DNA from: Flavobacteriaceae bacterium
GTDB taxonomy: Bacteria; Bacteroidota; Bacteroidia; Flavobacteriales; Flavobacteriaceae
DNA: 23,240 nucleotides
Assembly (NCBI GenBank): GCA_027068695.1
Contig: JAMOMG010000328.1
Location: forward strand, 1 to 23,240
Reading direction: 5' to 3'
Shown here: positions 15,493 through 22,325 of the stretch, piece by piece
How positions within the stretch are numbered: the first letter of the stretch is position 1
How the letters are laid out: each line of letters starts with the position of its first letter
Made by a program: the position numbers and the translations under genes
Notes under the pieces: model-generated
Database searches by the model: none
What the model was told of the DNA's origin: nothing
What the model saw: the letters and a program-made list of their open reading frames with translations, nothing else

Positions 15493-16464
15493 TTAATTCT
15501 TTTTTAAATATACATATACGGGGAAGTGATCACTAAATCCGCCTTGATACCATTTTCCAATATAAGTTCTAAAAGGGTTTCCTTTAAATTTTCCTTTCCA
15601 TTCCTTTAAAAAATATCTATCAAAAACCTCTGCATATTTAAAAGAGTGTTTTTCTTTTTCATTATTAAAAAAGTTTTTAGAAAAGATAATTTGATCAAAT
15701 AAATGCCATGTTTTTTTGTGATTTAAAGTTCCGTTTCCGGTATTAATTAATCGCTCCATTGGGTTGTAAAAAGTATTATTTACAAGATAATTTTTGACAC
15801 TTGTATTAGATGGGTCATCGTTAAAATCACCCATAATTATAATTTTAGCATTTTTACTTTCAGCAATTATGTTGGCTGTTATGCGAGTGGCTAATTCGGC
15901 AGCTTTTATTCTTTTTTCTTCGGTTAAATCTTCTCCACTTCTTCTGGACGGCCAATGGTTAACAAGGATATAAATTAATTCATTATTTAAATTTCCTTTT
16001 ACCAGTAAAATGTCTCTTGTGTAATCTCTATTACCATATTCATCTTCAAGATACAGTGGGAAGGTTTCAGAATGTAACAATTCAAAAAGTTCTTTTTTAT
16101 AAAGTAATGCAACATCAATTCCTCTTTCATCGGGAGAATCGTAGTGTACAATTCCGTACTGGTGTTTTTTTAAACTTTTAGAAGCAACTAAGTCTTCCAA
16201 TACTTTTTGATTTTCAACTTCAACCACACCAACAATGGCTGGTGAGTAAAAAGACCTATCGGCTCCAAGTTGAGCAATAACATTTCCTAACTTTCTAATT
16301 TTATTTCTATAGCGTTTATGATTCCAATTTTTTCTTCCTTTAGGGGTAAAATCGTCATCTAAAGTTGTAGGGTCATCTTTAGTATCAAATAAATTTTCAA
16401 GATTGTAAAAAGCTATCGTATATGCTTGATCTATTTTCCCTGGAGACTTAAAAAATGAAAACAT
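15493..16464 (-). CDS. endonuclease/exonuclease/phosphatase (EEP) family protein, no clear signal peptide
   Basis: A 323-residue EEP-domain protein, clearly a paralogue of the one at 7.2-8.3 kb. Conserved residues are all present: N21 in FYNLENLFD, E82/E84 in VVEVEN, R114 and D117 in ERGIDVALLY, N169 and H170 in NHWPSRR, D213 and N215 in GDFNDD, and SDH at 311-313. The start at 16464 is preferred over an ATG ten codons upstream because a minus-strand promoter box (16492-16499) would overlap the longer start. With either start the N-terminus (MFSFFKSPGK) lacks a hydrophobic core, so it is predicted to stay in the cytoplasm, unlike its paralogue. The substrate is unknown. It is divergent from hflX. 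Confidence 0.85.
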   Translation of the reverse strand: MFSFFKSPGKIDQAYTIAFYNLENLFDTKDDPTTLDDDFTPKGRKNWNHKRYRNKIRKLGNVIAQLGADRSFYSPAIVGVVEVENQKVLEDLVASKSLKKHQYGIVHYDSPDERGIDVALLYKKELFELLHSETFPLYLEDEYGNRDYTRDILLVKGNLNNELIYILVNHWPSRRSGEDLTEEKRIKAAELATRITANIIAESKNAKIIIMGDFNDDPSNTSVKNYLVNNTFYNPMERLINTGNGTLNHKKTWHLFDQIIFSKNFFNNEKEKHSFKYAEVFDRYFLKEWKGKFKGNPFRTYIGKWYQGGFSDHFPVYVYLKKN

Positions 16465-16491
16465 AAGTTTTTGTTTAAAAACAGCAAAATA

Positions 16492-16499
16492 CAAAATTA
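16492..16499 (-). promoter_or_regulatory. -7 promoter box for the second EEP gene
   Basis: TAATTTTG on the minus strand, a full match to TAnnTTTG, 27 bases before the chosen start codon. It lies 19 bases from the opposite-facing hflX box, so the two promoters overlap. Confidence 0.5.
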
Positions 16500-16518
16500 G
16501 AATTAAACTTTGTATTTG

Positions 16519-16526
16519 TATCTTTG
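16519..16526 (+). promoter_or_regulatory. -7 promoter box for hflX
   Basis: TATCTTTG, a full match to TAnnTTTG, with TTAG (one mismatch to TTTG) 18 bases further upstream at 16497-16500. It predicts a leader of about 75 bases before the hflX ATG. Confidence 0.6.
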
Positions 16527-16607
16527 CCCCAGTAATTGGAGAATATTAGAACAAATAATATATTTTCTAATTTTAAAAATTAGGTTTTGTAAGAAGCTAC
16601 TAAAAGT

Positions 16608-17810
16608 ATGATTGAAGAAAAAAAAGTTACATCTGAAAAAATTGTTTTAATTGGAGTTATAACGCAGCATCAAAATGAGGAACAATCAAATGAATATTTA
16701 GATGAATTGGAGTTTTTAACACTAACAGCAGGTGGAACAGCAGTAAAACGTTTTACTCAAAAACTAGAAATACCTAACCCAAAAACATTTATTGGAGCAG
16801 GGAAACTAGAAGAGGTAAAACAATTTATGGAAGATAATAATATTGAAACAGCCATATTTGATGATGAACTTTCTTCATCACAATTAAGAAATATTGAAAA
16901 AGTATTAGACTGTAAAGTGTTAGACAGAACCAATTTAATTCTTGATATTTTTGCTCGAAGAGCTCAAACGAGTTATGCGCGTACTCAAGTTGAATTAGCT
17001 CAATGTCAATATTTATTACCGAGATTAACACGTTTGTGGACACACTTAGAACGCCAAAAAGGAGGAATTGGACTGCGAGGGCCTGGTGAAACAGAAATTG
17101 AAACAGACAGACGTATTATTCGTGATAAAATAACACTTTTAAAAAAGAAGCTTAAAATTATTGATAAGCAAATGGCTGTGCAACGTAAAAATCGCGGGAA
17201 AATGGTTCGGGTTGCTTTGGTGGGATACACAAATGTTGGAAAATCGACTTTAATGAATGTAGTTAGCAAAAGCAATGTTTTTGCTGAAAATAAGCTGTTT
17301 GCAACGTTAGATACCACCGTTAGAAAAGTGGTTATCAAAAATATTCCATTCTTATTAACTGATACGGTTGGGTTTATTAGGAAATTACCTACACAATTGG
17401 TGGAGTCTTTTAAATCTACCTTAGATGAGGTTAGAGAAGCAGATTTATTATTGCATGTTGTTGATATTTCACATCCAAATTTTGAAGATCATATAGCTTC
17501 AGTAAATAAAATTTTAGATGAAATTAAGAGCGTAAACAAACCAACTATTATGGTTTTTAATAAAATTGATGCTTATCAACACCAAACAATAGAAGAAGAT
17601 GATTTAGTGACAAAAAAAACAAAAGAACATTATACTTTGGTTGAATGGGAAAAAACATGGATGAATAAACTAGACAATAACTGTTTATTTATTTCAGCAC
17701 TCAATAAACAAAATTTAGAAGAATTTAAAATAAAAGTTTTTAAAGAGGTAAAGAAAATTCATATTACACGTTTTCCTTATAATGACTTTTTATATGAAGA
17801 GTATGAATAA
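16608..17810 (+). CDS. hflX: GTPase HflX
   Basis: A 400-residue ribosome-associated GTPase. The N-terminal HflX domain carries the FIGAGKLEE motif (61-69) and the RLTRLWTHLERQKGGIG region (139-155) with the GPGETEIETDRR motif (158-169). The G domain shows G1 GYTNVGKS (206-213), ATLDTT with G2 (232-237), G3 DTVGF (252-256) and G4 NKID (318-321). HflX splits stalled or hibernating 70S ribosomes under stress, as known for the family. Length is normal. The ATG at 16608 follows a leader of about 75 bases from its promoter. It ends 5 bp from the convergent CNNM gene with no terminator hairpin. Confidence 0.95.
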   Translation: MIEEKKVTSEKIVLIGVITQHQNEEQSNEYLDELEFLTLTAGGTAVKRFTQKLEIPNPKTFIGAGKLEEVKQFMEDNNIETAIFDDELSSSQLRNIEKVLDCKVLDRTNLILDIFARRAQTSYARTQVELAQCQYLLPRLTRLWTHLERQKGGIGLRGPGETEIETDRRIIRDKITLLKKKLKIIDKQMAVQRKNRGKMVRVALVGYTNVGKSTLMNVVSKSNVFAENKLFATLDTTVRKVVIKNIPFLLTDTVGFIRKLPTQLVESFKSTLDEVREADLLLHVVDISHPNFEDHIASVNKILDEIKSVNKPTIMVFNKIDAYQHQTIEEDDLVTKKTKEHYTLVEWEKTWMNKLDNNCLFISALNKQNLEEFKIKVFKEVKKIHITRFPYNDFLYEEYE

Positions 17811-17815
17811 AGAGG

Positions 17816-18910
17816 TTAGCTGTTTTTTTTAGTCTCTTTTTCTTCAATGATTCCAAGTTTGGCGGCTCTAATTTTCCAGTTTTTACGAGCAAGGTGTTGT
17901 AAATCTGCAACATCATCACTTTCATCCATAATTTCCAATCCAAGCAATGTTTCAATTACATCTTCCATTGTTACCAAACCACTTGTGGTGCCATATTCAT
18001 CAACAACCAAAGCAATATGTTCGCGTTTATCAATAAATTTTTCAAATAAATCAGGAATAGGTAAACTCCTATTGGTTATCAATAATTCACGTTTTATTTT
18101 TTTTAATTTTTCACCCCCATTCCCTTTTATAATCTCTTCCAAGACTTCTCCTTTTAAAATAAAGCCAGTAATATTATCAGGATTTGTTTTAAAAATAGGG
18201 ATTCTTGAAAATTGAAGCTTAGGATGATTGTTATAAAAAGATTCAATTGTTTTATCTTCAGAGGCAGTAATCATAACTGTTCTGGGAGTCATAATATCTT
18301 TTACTTGAACTTCTTTAAAGATGAGTAAATTTTTAATAATGGCACTTTCACTTTCTTCAAAAACACCTTGCTTTTGAGCAATATCAGTCATAGCTTTAAA
18401 ATCGGCTCTGCTTAAAACAGATCCATGCATATTTTTTCCACTAATTAATTTAGTAGCTAGTTGTAATAGCCATAAAATACCAGTCCATTTTAAAGGAAAA
18501 ATCAATACAATTAAAGCTTTAGAAGTTAGATTGGCTAGTTGTTGCCAATAAGTAGCACCAATTGTTTTGGGTATTATTTCTGAAGCTACTAAAATTAACA
18601 TGGTCATGATGGCCGAAACAATTCCTACGATATTTATACCAAGTATAGATACTTTGTAATCTAATGTTTCTGCTTGAACACCAACCATAATTGCCCCTAC
18701 AGTATGTGCAATAGTGTTTACTGTTAATATTGCAATTAAAGGTTTGTCTACATCATTTTTTAACTCTTCAAGAGTTTTAGCAAATTTTTTTCCTTCCTGT
18801 TTTTTTATGGTAATAAATGTTGGTGTTACGCTCAATAAAACAGCTTCAAGTATGGAGCATAAAAATGAAAAAAAAATAGAAAGTGAAGCGTATACTAAAA
18901 GTAATGTCAT
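17816..18910 (-). CDS. CNNM/CBS-domain membrane protein (hemolysin/CorC-related)
   Basis: A 364-residue inner-membrane protein. The N-terminal CNNM (DUF21) domain has about four hydrophobic segments (3-25, 58-80, 92-112, 130-152) and the conserved SEIIPKT motif at 110-116. A CBS-domain pair follows (about 205-330), beginning at DIMTPR (205-210). Family members are linked to Mg2+ efflux or homeostasis. The CorC/HlyC domain found at the C-terminus of many relatives is absent: the protein ends about 35 residues after the second CBS. That shorter architecture is also known, so it need not be a truncation. It ends tail-to-tail with hflX. Transport substrate is inferred from family only. Confidence 0.88.
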   Translation of the reverse strand: MTLLLVYASLSIFFSFLCSILEAVLLSVTPTFITIKKQEGKKFAKTLEELKNDVDKPLIAILTVNTIAHTVGAIMVGVQAETLDYKVSILGINIVGIVSAIMTMLILVASEIIPKTIGATYWQQLANLTSKALIVLIFPLKWTGILWLLQLATKLISGKNMHGSVLSRADFKAMTDIAQKQGVFEESESAIIKNLLIFKEVQVKDIMTPRTVMITASEDKTIESFYNNHPKLQFSRIPIFKTNPDNITGFILKGEVLEEIIKGNGGEKLKKIKRELLITNRSLPIPDLFEKFIDKREHIALVVDEYGTTSGLVTMEDVIETLLGLEIMDESDDVADLQHLARKNWKIRAAKLGIIEEKETKKNS

Positions 18911-18988
18911 TTAAAATAATGTTTGACAACCAAAATAAGAAATAAATTTCACTTAGATAAAAAAACTTAATTTAAAGAATAGTAAAAA

Positions 18989-19861
18989 TTAAAAATTGTA
19001 GTTAATACCTACTCCAAACACTTCTCTAATCTGAAACCCTTTAAATGCATTGTCATCATATATAGTTTGAAACATAAAAGTAGTTGATAAGTACTTGTTA
19101 ATTTTCATAACAATATTCATTGTGTAATCAATATCAACATTTTGAATGTCTTCTAAATAATTGGCATATAAATTTAAAATATTTTCTAAGGAAACATTCT
19201 CCATGATGTTAAGTTTAGCATAACCCGATGCATTAAAACCAAATTCAAAACGAGTACTTTCTCCTTCTTCAACACCAAAATAGGCACCATTTGGCAGCGT
19301 GAAGTCTTTATTTACAAAAACCAATTTACCAGTAGCAGGGGCTATATTAAATTTTAAATTACTATTCTTCTCCCAAAGCATACCAGGTCCAAAAGACAGA
19401 TAAGCAGGAGACATTAAATTGGTATATTCAGTTCTGGTTTCGGTGTTATTTATATCTTTCCCGTACACATACCCTTTGGTAAATTGAGTTTTAAAATTTA
19501 AAAAGGCAGAATAATACCAGTAGTTTTTTGCCTTTATTCCAACCAAAGAATTAAACTCAAAACGATCATCGGTTTTTTTTTCAAAATCAGTGTTTTTACT
19601 TTTTGTTAAGCCGTAAGATGCTAAAATTTTATTATTCCAAGTAGTATTTCCTTTTACATAATTAAAATCGTAATTAAGACCTAAATTACCAGCTATGTTA
19701 TTTTGACCTCCAGCAACCCAGTCAGAAAAAGCAGATTGATTGAATAAAAATGAGATATTTCCTTTTTTAATCCAGCCTTCTTTAGGTTTTTCTTTTTTTT
19801 CTTGAGCAAAAGCTAACGTAAAACTCAATACAAATAGTAATAATAAGATTTGTTTTTTCAT
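18989..19861 (-). CDS. exported DUF3078-family protein
   Basis: A 290-residue protein with a clear signal peptide (residues 1-19, ending AFAQ). The mature part contains alternating beta-strand patterns and the NQSAFSDWVAGGQNN segment (41-55) typical of DUF3078, a Bacteroidota family of unknown function. The C-terminus ends in an aromatic residue (GINYNF), as do many outer-membrane beta-barrels, so an outer-membrane location is plausible. It is the last of a minus-strand group after sufE, DUF59 and DUF2480, but has its own TAnnTTTG box 83 bp after the DUF2480 stop region, so it may be a separate unit. Confidence 0.8.
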   Translation of the reverse strand: MKKQILLLLFVLSFTLAFAQEKKEKPKEGWIKKGNISFLFNQSAFSDWVAGGQNNIAGNLGLNYDFNYVKGNTTWNNKILASYGLTKSKNTDFEKKTDDRFEFNSLVGIKAKNYWYYSAFLNFKTQFTKGYVYGKDINNTETRTEYTNLMSPAYLSFGPGMLWEKNSNLKFNIAPATGKLVFVNKDFTLPNGAYFGVEEGESTRFEFGFNASGYAKLNIMENVSLENILNLYANYLEDIQNVDIDYTMNIVMKINKYLSTTFMFQTIYDDNAFKGFQIREVFGVGINYNF

Positions 19862-19902
19862 ACAATTATTTATTCTGAAGTTGTTTTTTAATAATTAGGA
19901 GG

Positions 19903-19910
19903 CAAAAGTA
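19903..19910 (-). promoter_or_regulatory. -7 promoter box for the DUF3078 gene
   Basis: TACTTTTG on the minus strand, a full match to TAnnTTTG, 42 bases before the start codon. No -33 TTTG is seen. Confidence 0.5.
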
Positions 19911-19944
19911 TAATTATTAAGTGTTTTTTAAAATAAAATAGAAT

Positions 19945-20454
19945 TTATTTTTTATTTTTAATAAGAGGAACTGTAGAGCACGCTTCACCAAACATAATTG
20001 ATTTTACAATAGGTTGTAATTTTTCAATAAGTTGAATATAAGCTGTTTCGGGAATAGGCTTGTTTGTACAACCTTTAATAATAACAGGTTTATTTTTATA
20101 ATCTTCGATATTAAAATTGGAAATAATATCTTGAAAAATAGAAGTTTCTAATTCGCGTAAACTTCCTGCAATAATTTTTTTAGCGAAAGGAGAAATGTAA
20201 GTTGTGATTAACAGATATGCCCAAGAAGGGATAATAGCATCGGAAGAACAAACAAGTGCAACGTAATGGTTTTTGTATTGTTCCCATTTATGTTTTTTTA
20301 AATGTTCACGAAAATCGGTTTCTTTTAAAATTAACTCTTGAAAAAGCCAATCTTTTATATCAATAATCGTTCTTGTTCCTTGAGGGTAAAATTCTTCAAG
20401 GTCAATTGTTTTTAGTTGACTATTGGCAACTTTATTTACAATTTTGCCTGACAT
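19945..20454 (-). CDS. DUF2480-family protein
   Basis: A 169-residue soluble protein matching DUF2480, a Bacteroidota family with no known function. It has three cysteines, C69 in ALVCSSDA, C129 in KGCTNKP and C159 in GEACSTVP, each in a conserved-looking turn. They could bind a metal or an Fe-S cluster, which would suit the neighbours; this is inference. The ATG immediately follows the stop codon of the DUF59 gene (TAA then ATG, no gap), so translation is probably coupled. No signal peptide or membrane segment is seen. Confidence 0.85.
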   Translation of the reverse strand: MSGKIVNKVANSQLKTIDLEEFYPQGTRTIIDIKDWLFQELILKETDFREHLKKHKWEQYKNHYVALVCSSDAIIPSWAYLLITTYISPFAKKIIAGSLRELETSIFQDIISNFNIEDYKNKPVIIKGCTNKPIPETAYIQLIEKLQPIVKSIMFGEACSTVPLIKNKK

Positions 20455-20775
20455 TTATAAAAATCCAAGTTCTAATTTGGCTTCTTCGCTCATCATATCT
20501 TGAGTCCACATAGGATCAAAAGTAATTTCAACTTCCACATCTTTAACTTCATCGATAGATCTTACTTTTTCCTCAATTTCAACGGGTAAAGTTTCGGCAA
20601 CAGGGCAATTAGGGGAAGTTAAGGTCATTAAAATTTTAACATCGTTATTTTCACTAACAAAAACATCGTAAATTAAACCTAATTCAAATATATCAACAGG
20701 TATTTCAGGATCGTAAATAGTCTTAAGCATTTCAACTATATCTTCGCCTAAATCTTGAACACGTTCACTATTCAT
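20455..20775 (-). CDS. MIP18/DUF59-family iron-sulfur cluster assembly protein
   Basis: A 106-residue cytoplasmic protein of the MIP18 (DUF59) family, related to SufT and PaaD. The family motifs are DPEIPVD at 22-28, LGLIYDV at 32-38 and the conserved cysteine C57 in TSPNCPVAE. Such proteins help mature Fe-S clusters and deliver them to target enzymes. It lies 52 bp after sufE on the same strand and abuts DUF2480. A promoter box in that 52-bp gap means it may be transcribed both with sufE and from its own promoter. SufT is a possible name, but it lacks the extended SufT N-terminal motif, so no symbol is given. Confidence 0.9.
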   Translation of the reverse strand: MNSERVQDLGEDIVEMLKTIYDPEIPVDIFELGLIYDVFVSENNDVKILMTLTSPNCPVAETLPVEIEEKVRSIDEVKDVEVEITFDPMWTQDMMSEEAKLELGFL

Positions 20776-20813
20776 TTCAAAAAGTCTTTCTTTATATTCA
20801 TTCTAAATAAGTG

Positions 20814-20821
20814 CAAATATA
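20814..20821 (-). promoter_or_regulatory. internal -7 promoter box before the DUF59 gene
   Basis: TATATTTG on the minus strand, a full match to TAnnTTTG, 39 bases before the DUF59 start and just inside the sufE/DUF59 gap. No good -33 box is visible, because that position falls in the end of sufE. Confidence 0.45.
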
Positions 20822-20827
20822 CAATTA

Positions 20828-21250
20828 TTAACTTAATTTAGATTGATGTGCCAAGGCATATAATTTAATTTGTTTAATCATTGAAACCAGTCCGTTTGCA
20901 CGTGTTGGAGAAAGATGCTCTTTTAAGCCAATTTTATCTATAAAGAATAAATCTGCATTTAAAATATCAGTAGGTTTTTGGTTGTTGAAAACACGTAGTA
21001 AAATAGCAACAATTCCTTTAGTTAAAATTGCATCACTGTCAGCAGTAAAATTAATTTTATCTCCTTTTATTTCTGAATGTAACCACACTTTAGATTGGCA
21101 TCCAGTAATTAAATTTTCATCTAATTTATACGCTTCATCAATAAGAGGAAGCGATTTCCCTAAATCAATTATATATTCATAACGCTCCATCCAATCTTCG
21201 AACATAGAAAACTCATCTATAATTTCTTCTTGTATTTCTTTGATAGTCAT
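20828..21250 (-). CDS. sufE: SufE-family cysteine desulfuration protein
   Basis: A 140-residue cytoplasmic protein. The conserved persulfide-carrying cysteine is C51 in LITGCQSKVW, and the family C-terminal pattern RANGLVSMIKQI is present. SufE takes sulfur from the cysteine desulfurase SufS and passes it to the SufBCD scaffold for Fe-S cluster assembly. No sufBCDS genes are in the window; here sufE is first in a minus-strand group with DUF59 and DUF2480. Its start codon is 19 bases from a palindromic promoter shared with the divergent kinase gene. Length is normal. Confidence 0.92.
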   Translation of the reverse strand: MTIKEIQEEIIDEFSMFEDWMERYEYIIDLGKSLPLIDEAYKLDENLITGCQSKVWLHSEIKGDKINFTADSDAILTKGIVAILLRVFNNQKPTDILNADLFFIDKIGLKEHLSPTRANGLVSMIKQIKLYALAHQSKLS

Positions 21251-21259
21251 TTTTTAAAC

Positions 21260-21277
21260 TTATTTTTGCAAAAATAA
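21260..21277. promoter_or_regulatory. palindromic bidirectional promoter core between sufE and the PfkB kinase
   Basis: TTATTTTTGCAAAAATAA is a perfect 18-bp palindrome that contains a TATTTTTG -7 box on each strand (21261-21268 plus, 21269-21276 minus). For the plus strand a TTTG -33 box lies 18 bp upstream at 21239-21242, overlapping the sufE start. The minus strand has no clear -33 box. Both genes start within about 70 bases. Confidence 0.6.
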
Positions 21278-21340
21278 TCACATCTGCTGTTTAAAAAAAA
21301 TATAATAACAAATTAAACAAGATTTGATATAAATTAAATT

Positions 21341-22267
21341 ATGAGTAAACTATTAATTGTAGGTACGGTTGCTTTTGATGCTATTGAAACTCCGTTTGGA
21401 CAAACAGATAAAATTTTAGGTGGAGCAGCAACATATATTTCACTTTCCGCTTCACAATTTGGTGTAAATTCAGGAATTGTTTCCGTTGTCGGTGGAGATT
21501 TTCCGAAGGAATATTTAGAAAAATTAAATGCCAAGAACATCAATACAGAGGGGATTGAAATAATTGAAGAAGGCAAAACATTTTTTTGGAAAGGGAAATA
21601 TCATAACGATTTAAATTCACGAGATACGTTAATTACAGATTTAAATGTATTGGCAGATTTTAATCCGGTGGTTCCAGAAAGTTTTAAAGACACAGATTTT
21701 TTAATGTTGGGGAATTTACATCCAGCTGTACAAATGGCTGTGATTAAGCAAATTCCTGTTAGACCAAAATTAGTTGTACTAGATACTATGAATTTTTGGA
21801 TGGATAATACGTTGAATGAATTAATGGAAGTGATTGCAAAAATTGATGTAATTACGATAAATGATGAAGAAGCACGTCAATTATCAGGAGAATACTCATT
21901 GGTAAAAGCTGCTCAAAAAATTCACAAAATGGGACCAAAATTTGTTGTTATTAAAAAAGGAGAGCATGGGGCTTTACTATTTAATAATGGAGAAGTGTTT
22001 TTTGCACCGGCATTACCTTTAGAAGAAGTTTTTGACCCAACTGGAGCAGGAGACACTTTTGCAGGAGGTTTTATAGGTCATATTGCTAAATCTGGAGATA
22101 TTTCATTTGAAAATATGAAAAGAGCTGTAATTTCAGGTTCAAATTTAGCGTCGTTTTGCGTTGAAAAATTTGGAACAGAAAGAATGGAGAATATTACATA
22201 TGACGAAATACAGAAAAGACTATTACAATTTAAACAACTTACACAGTTTGAAATTGAATTAAGTTAG
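21341..22267 (+). CDS. PfkB-family sugar or nucleoside kinase
   Basis: A 308-residue cytoplasmic kinase of the ribokinase/PfkB superfamily. D13 and the GGAATY motif (27-32) form the substrate site, and the signature DPTGAGDTFAGGF begins at D232, with the anion hole at 235-237 and catalytic base D238. ATP transfers its gamma phosphate to a hydroxyl of a sugar or nucleoside; the lid region gives no clear specificity. Being followed by purF suggests a purine or nucleoside link, and ribokinase, adenosine kinase or fructokinase types are all possible. The promoter is the palindrome shared with sufE. A strong terminator follows directly. Length is typical. Confidence 0.88.
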   Translation: MSKLLIVGTVAFDAIETPFGQTDKILGGAATYISLSASQFGVNSGIVSVVGGDFPKEYLEKLNAKNINTEGIEIIEEGKTFFWKGKYHNDLNSRDTLITDLNVLADFNPVVPESFKDTDFLMLGNLHPAVQMAVIKQIPVRPKLVVLDTMNFWMDNTLNELMEVIAKIDVITINDEEARQLSGEYSLVKAAQKIHKMGPKFVVIKKGEHGALLFNNGEVFFAPALPLEEVFDPTGAGDTFAGGFIGHIAKSGDISFENMKRAVISGSNLASFCVEKFGTERMENITYDEIQKRLLQFKQLTQFEIELS

Positions 22268-22268
22268 A

Positions 22269-22298
22269 AAAAAATTCCGCCAGCGTGCGGAATTTTTT
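22269..22298 (+). terminator. Rho-independent terminator after the PfkB kinase gene
   Basis: A perfect 12-bp stem, 22269-22280 paired with 22287-22298 (AAAAAATTCCGC with GCGGAATTTTTT), around the loop CAGCGT. The T-run closes the stem, as in efficient intrinsic terminators, and the A-run lets it work on the other strand too. It ends 27 bases before the purF start codon. Confidence 0.9.
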
Positions 22299-22325
22299 AT
22301 TTAATTTTACTTTAACAATAGAATT

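Noticed and set aside
17006..17338. Open frame of 110 codons on the minus strand inside hflX
   Set aside because: It overlaps the conserved G domain of HflX antisense, and its content is a shadow of that sequence.
17816..18910. Truncated CNNM gene because the CorC/HlyC domain is missing
   Set aside because: The ORF is intact with both CBS domains, and the shorter architecture is known in the family, so no evidence of damage.
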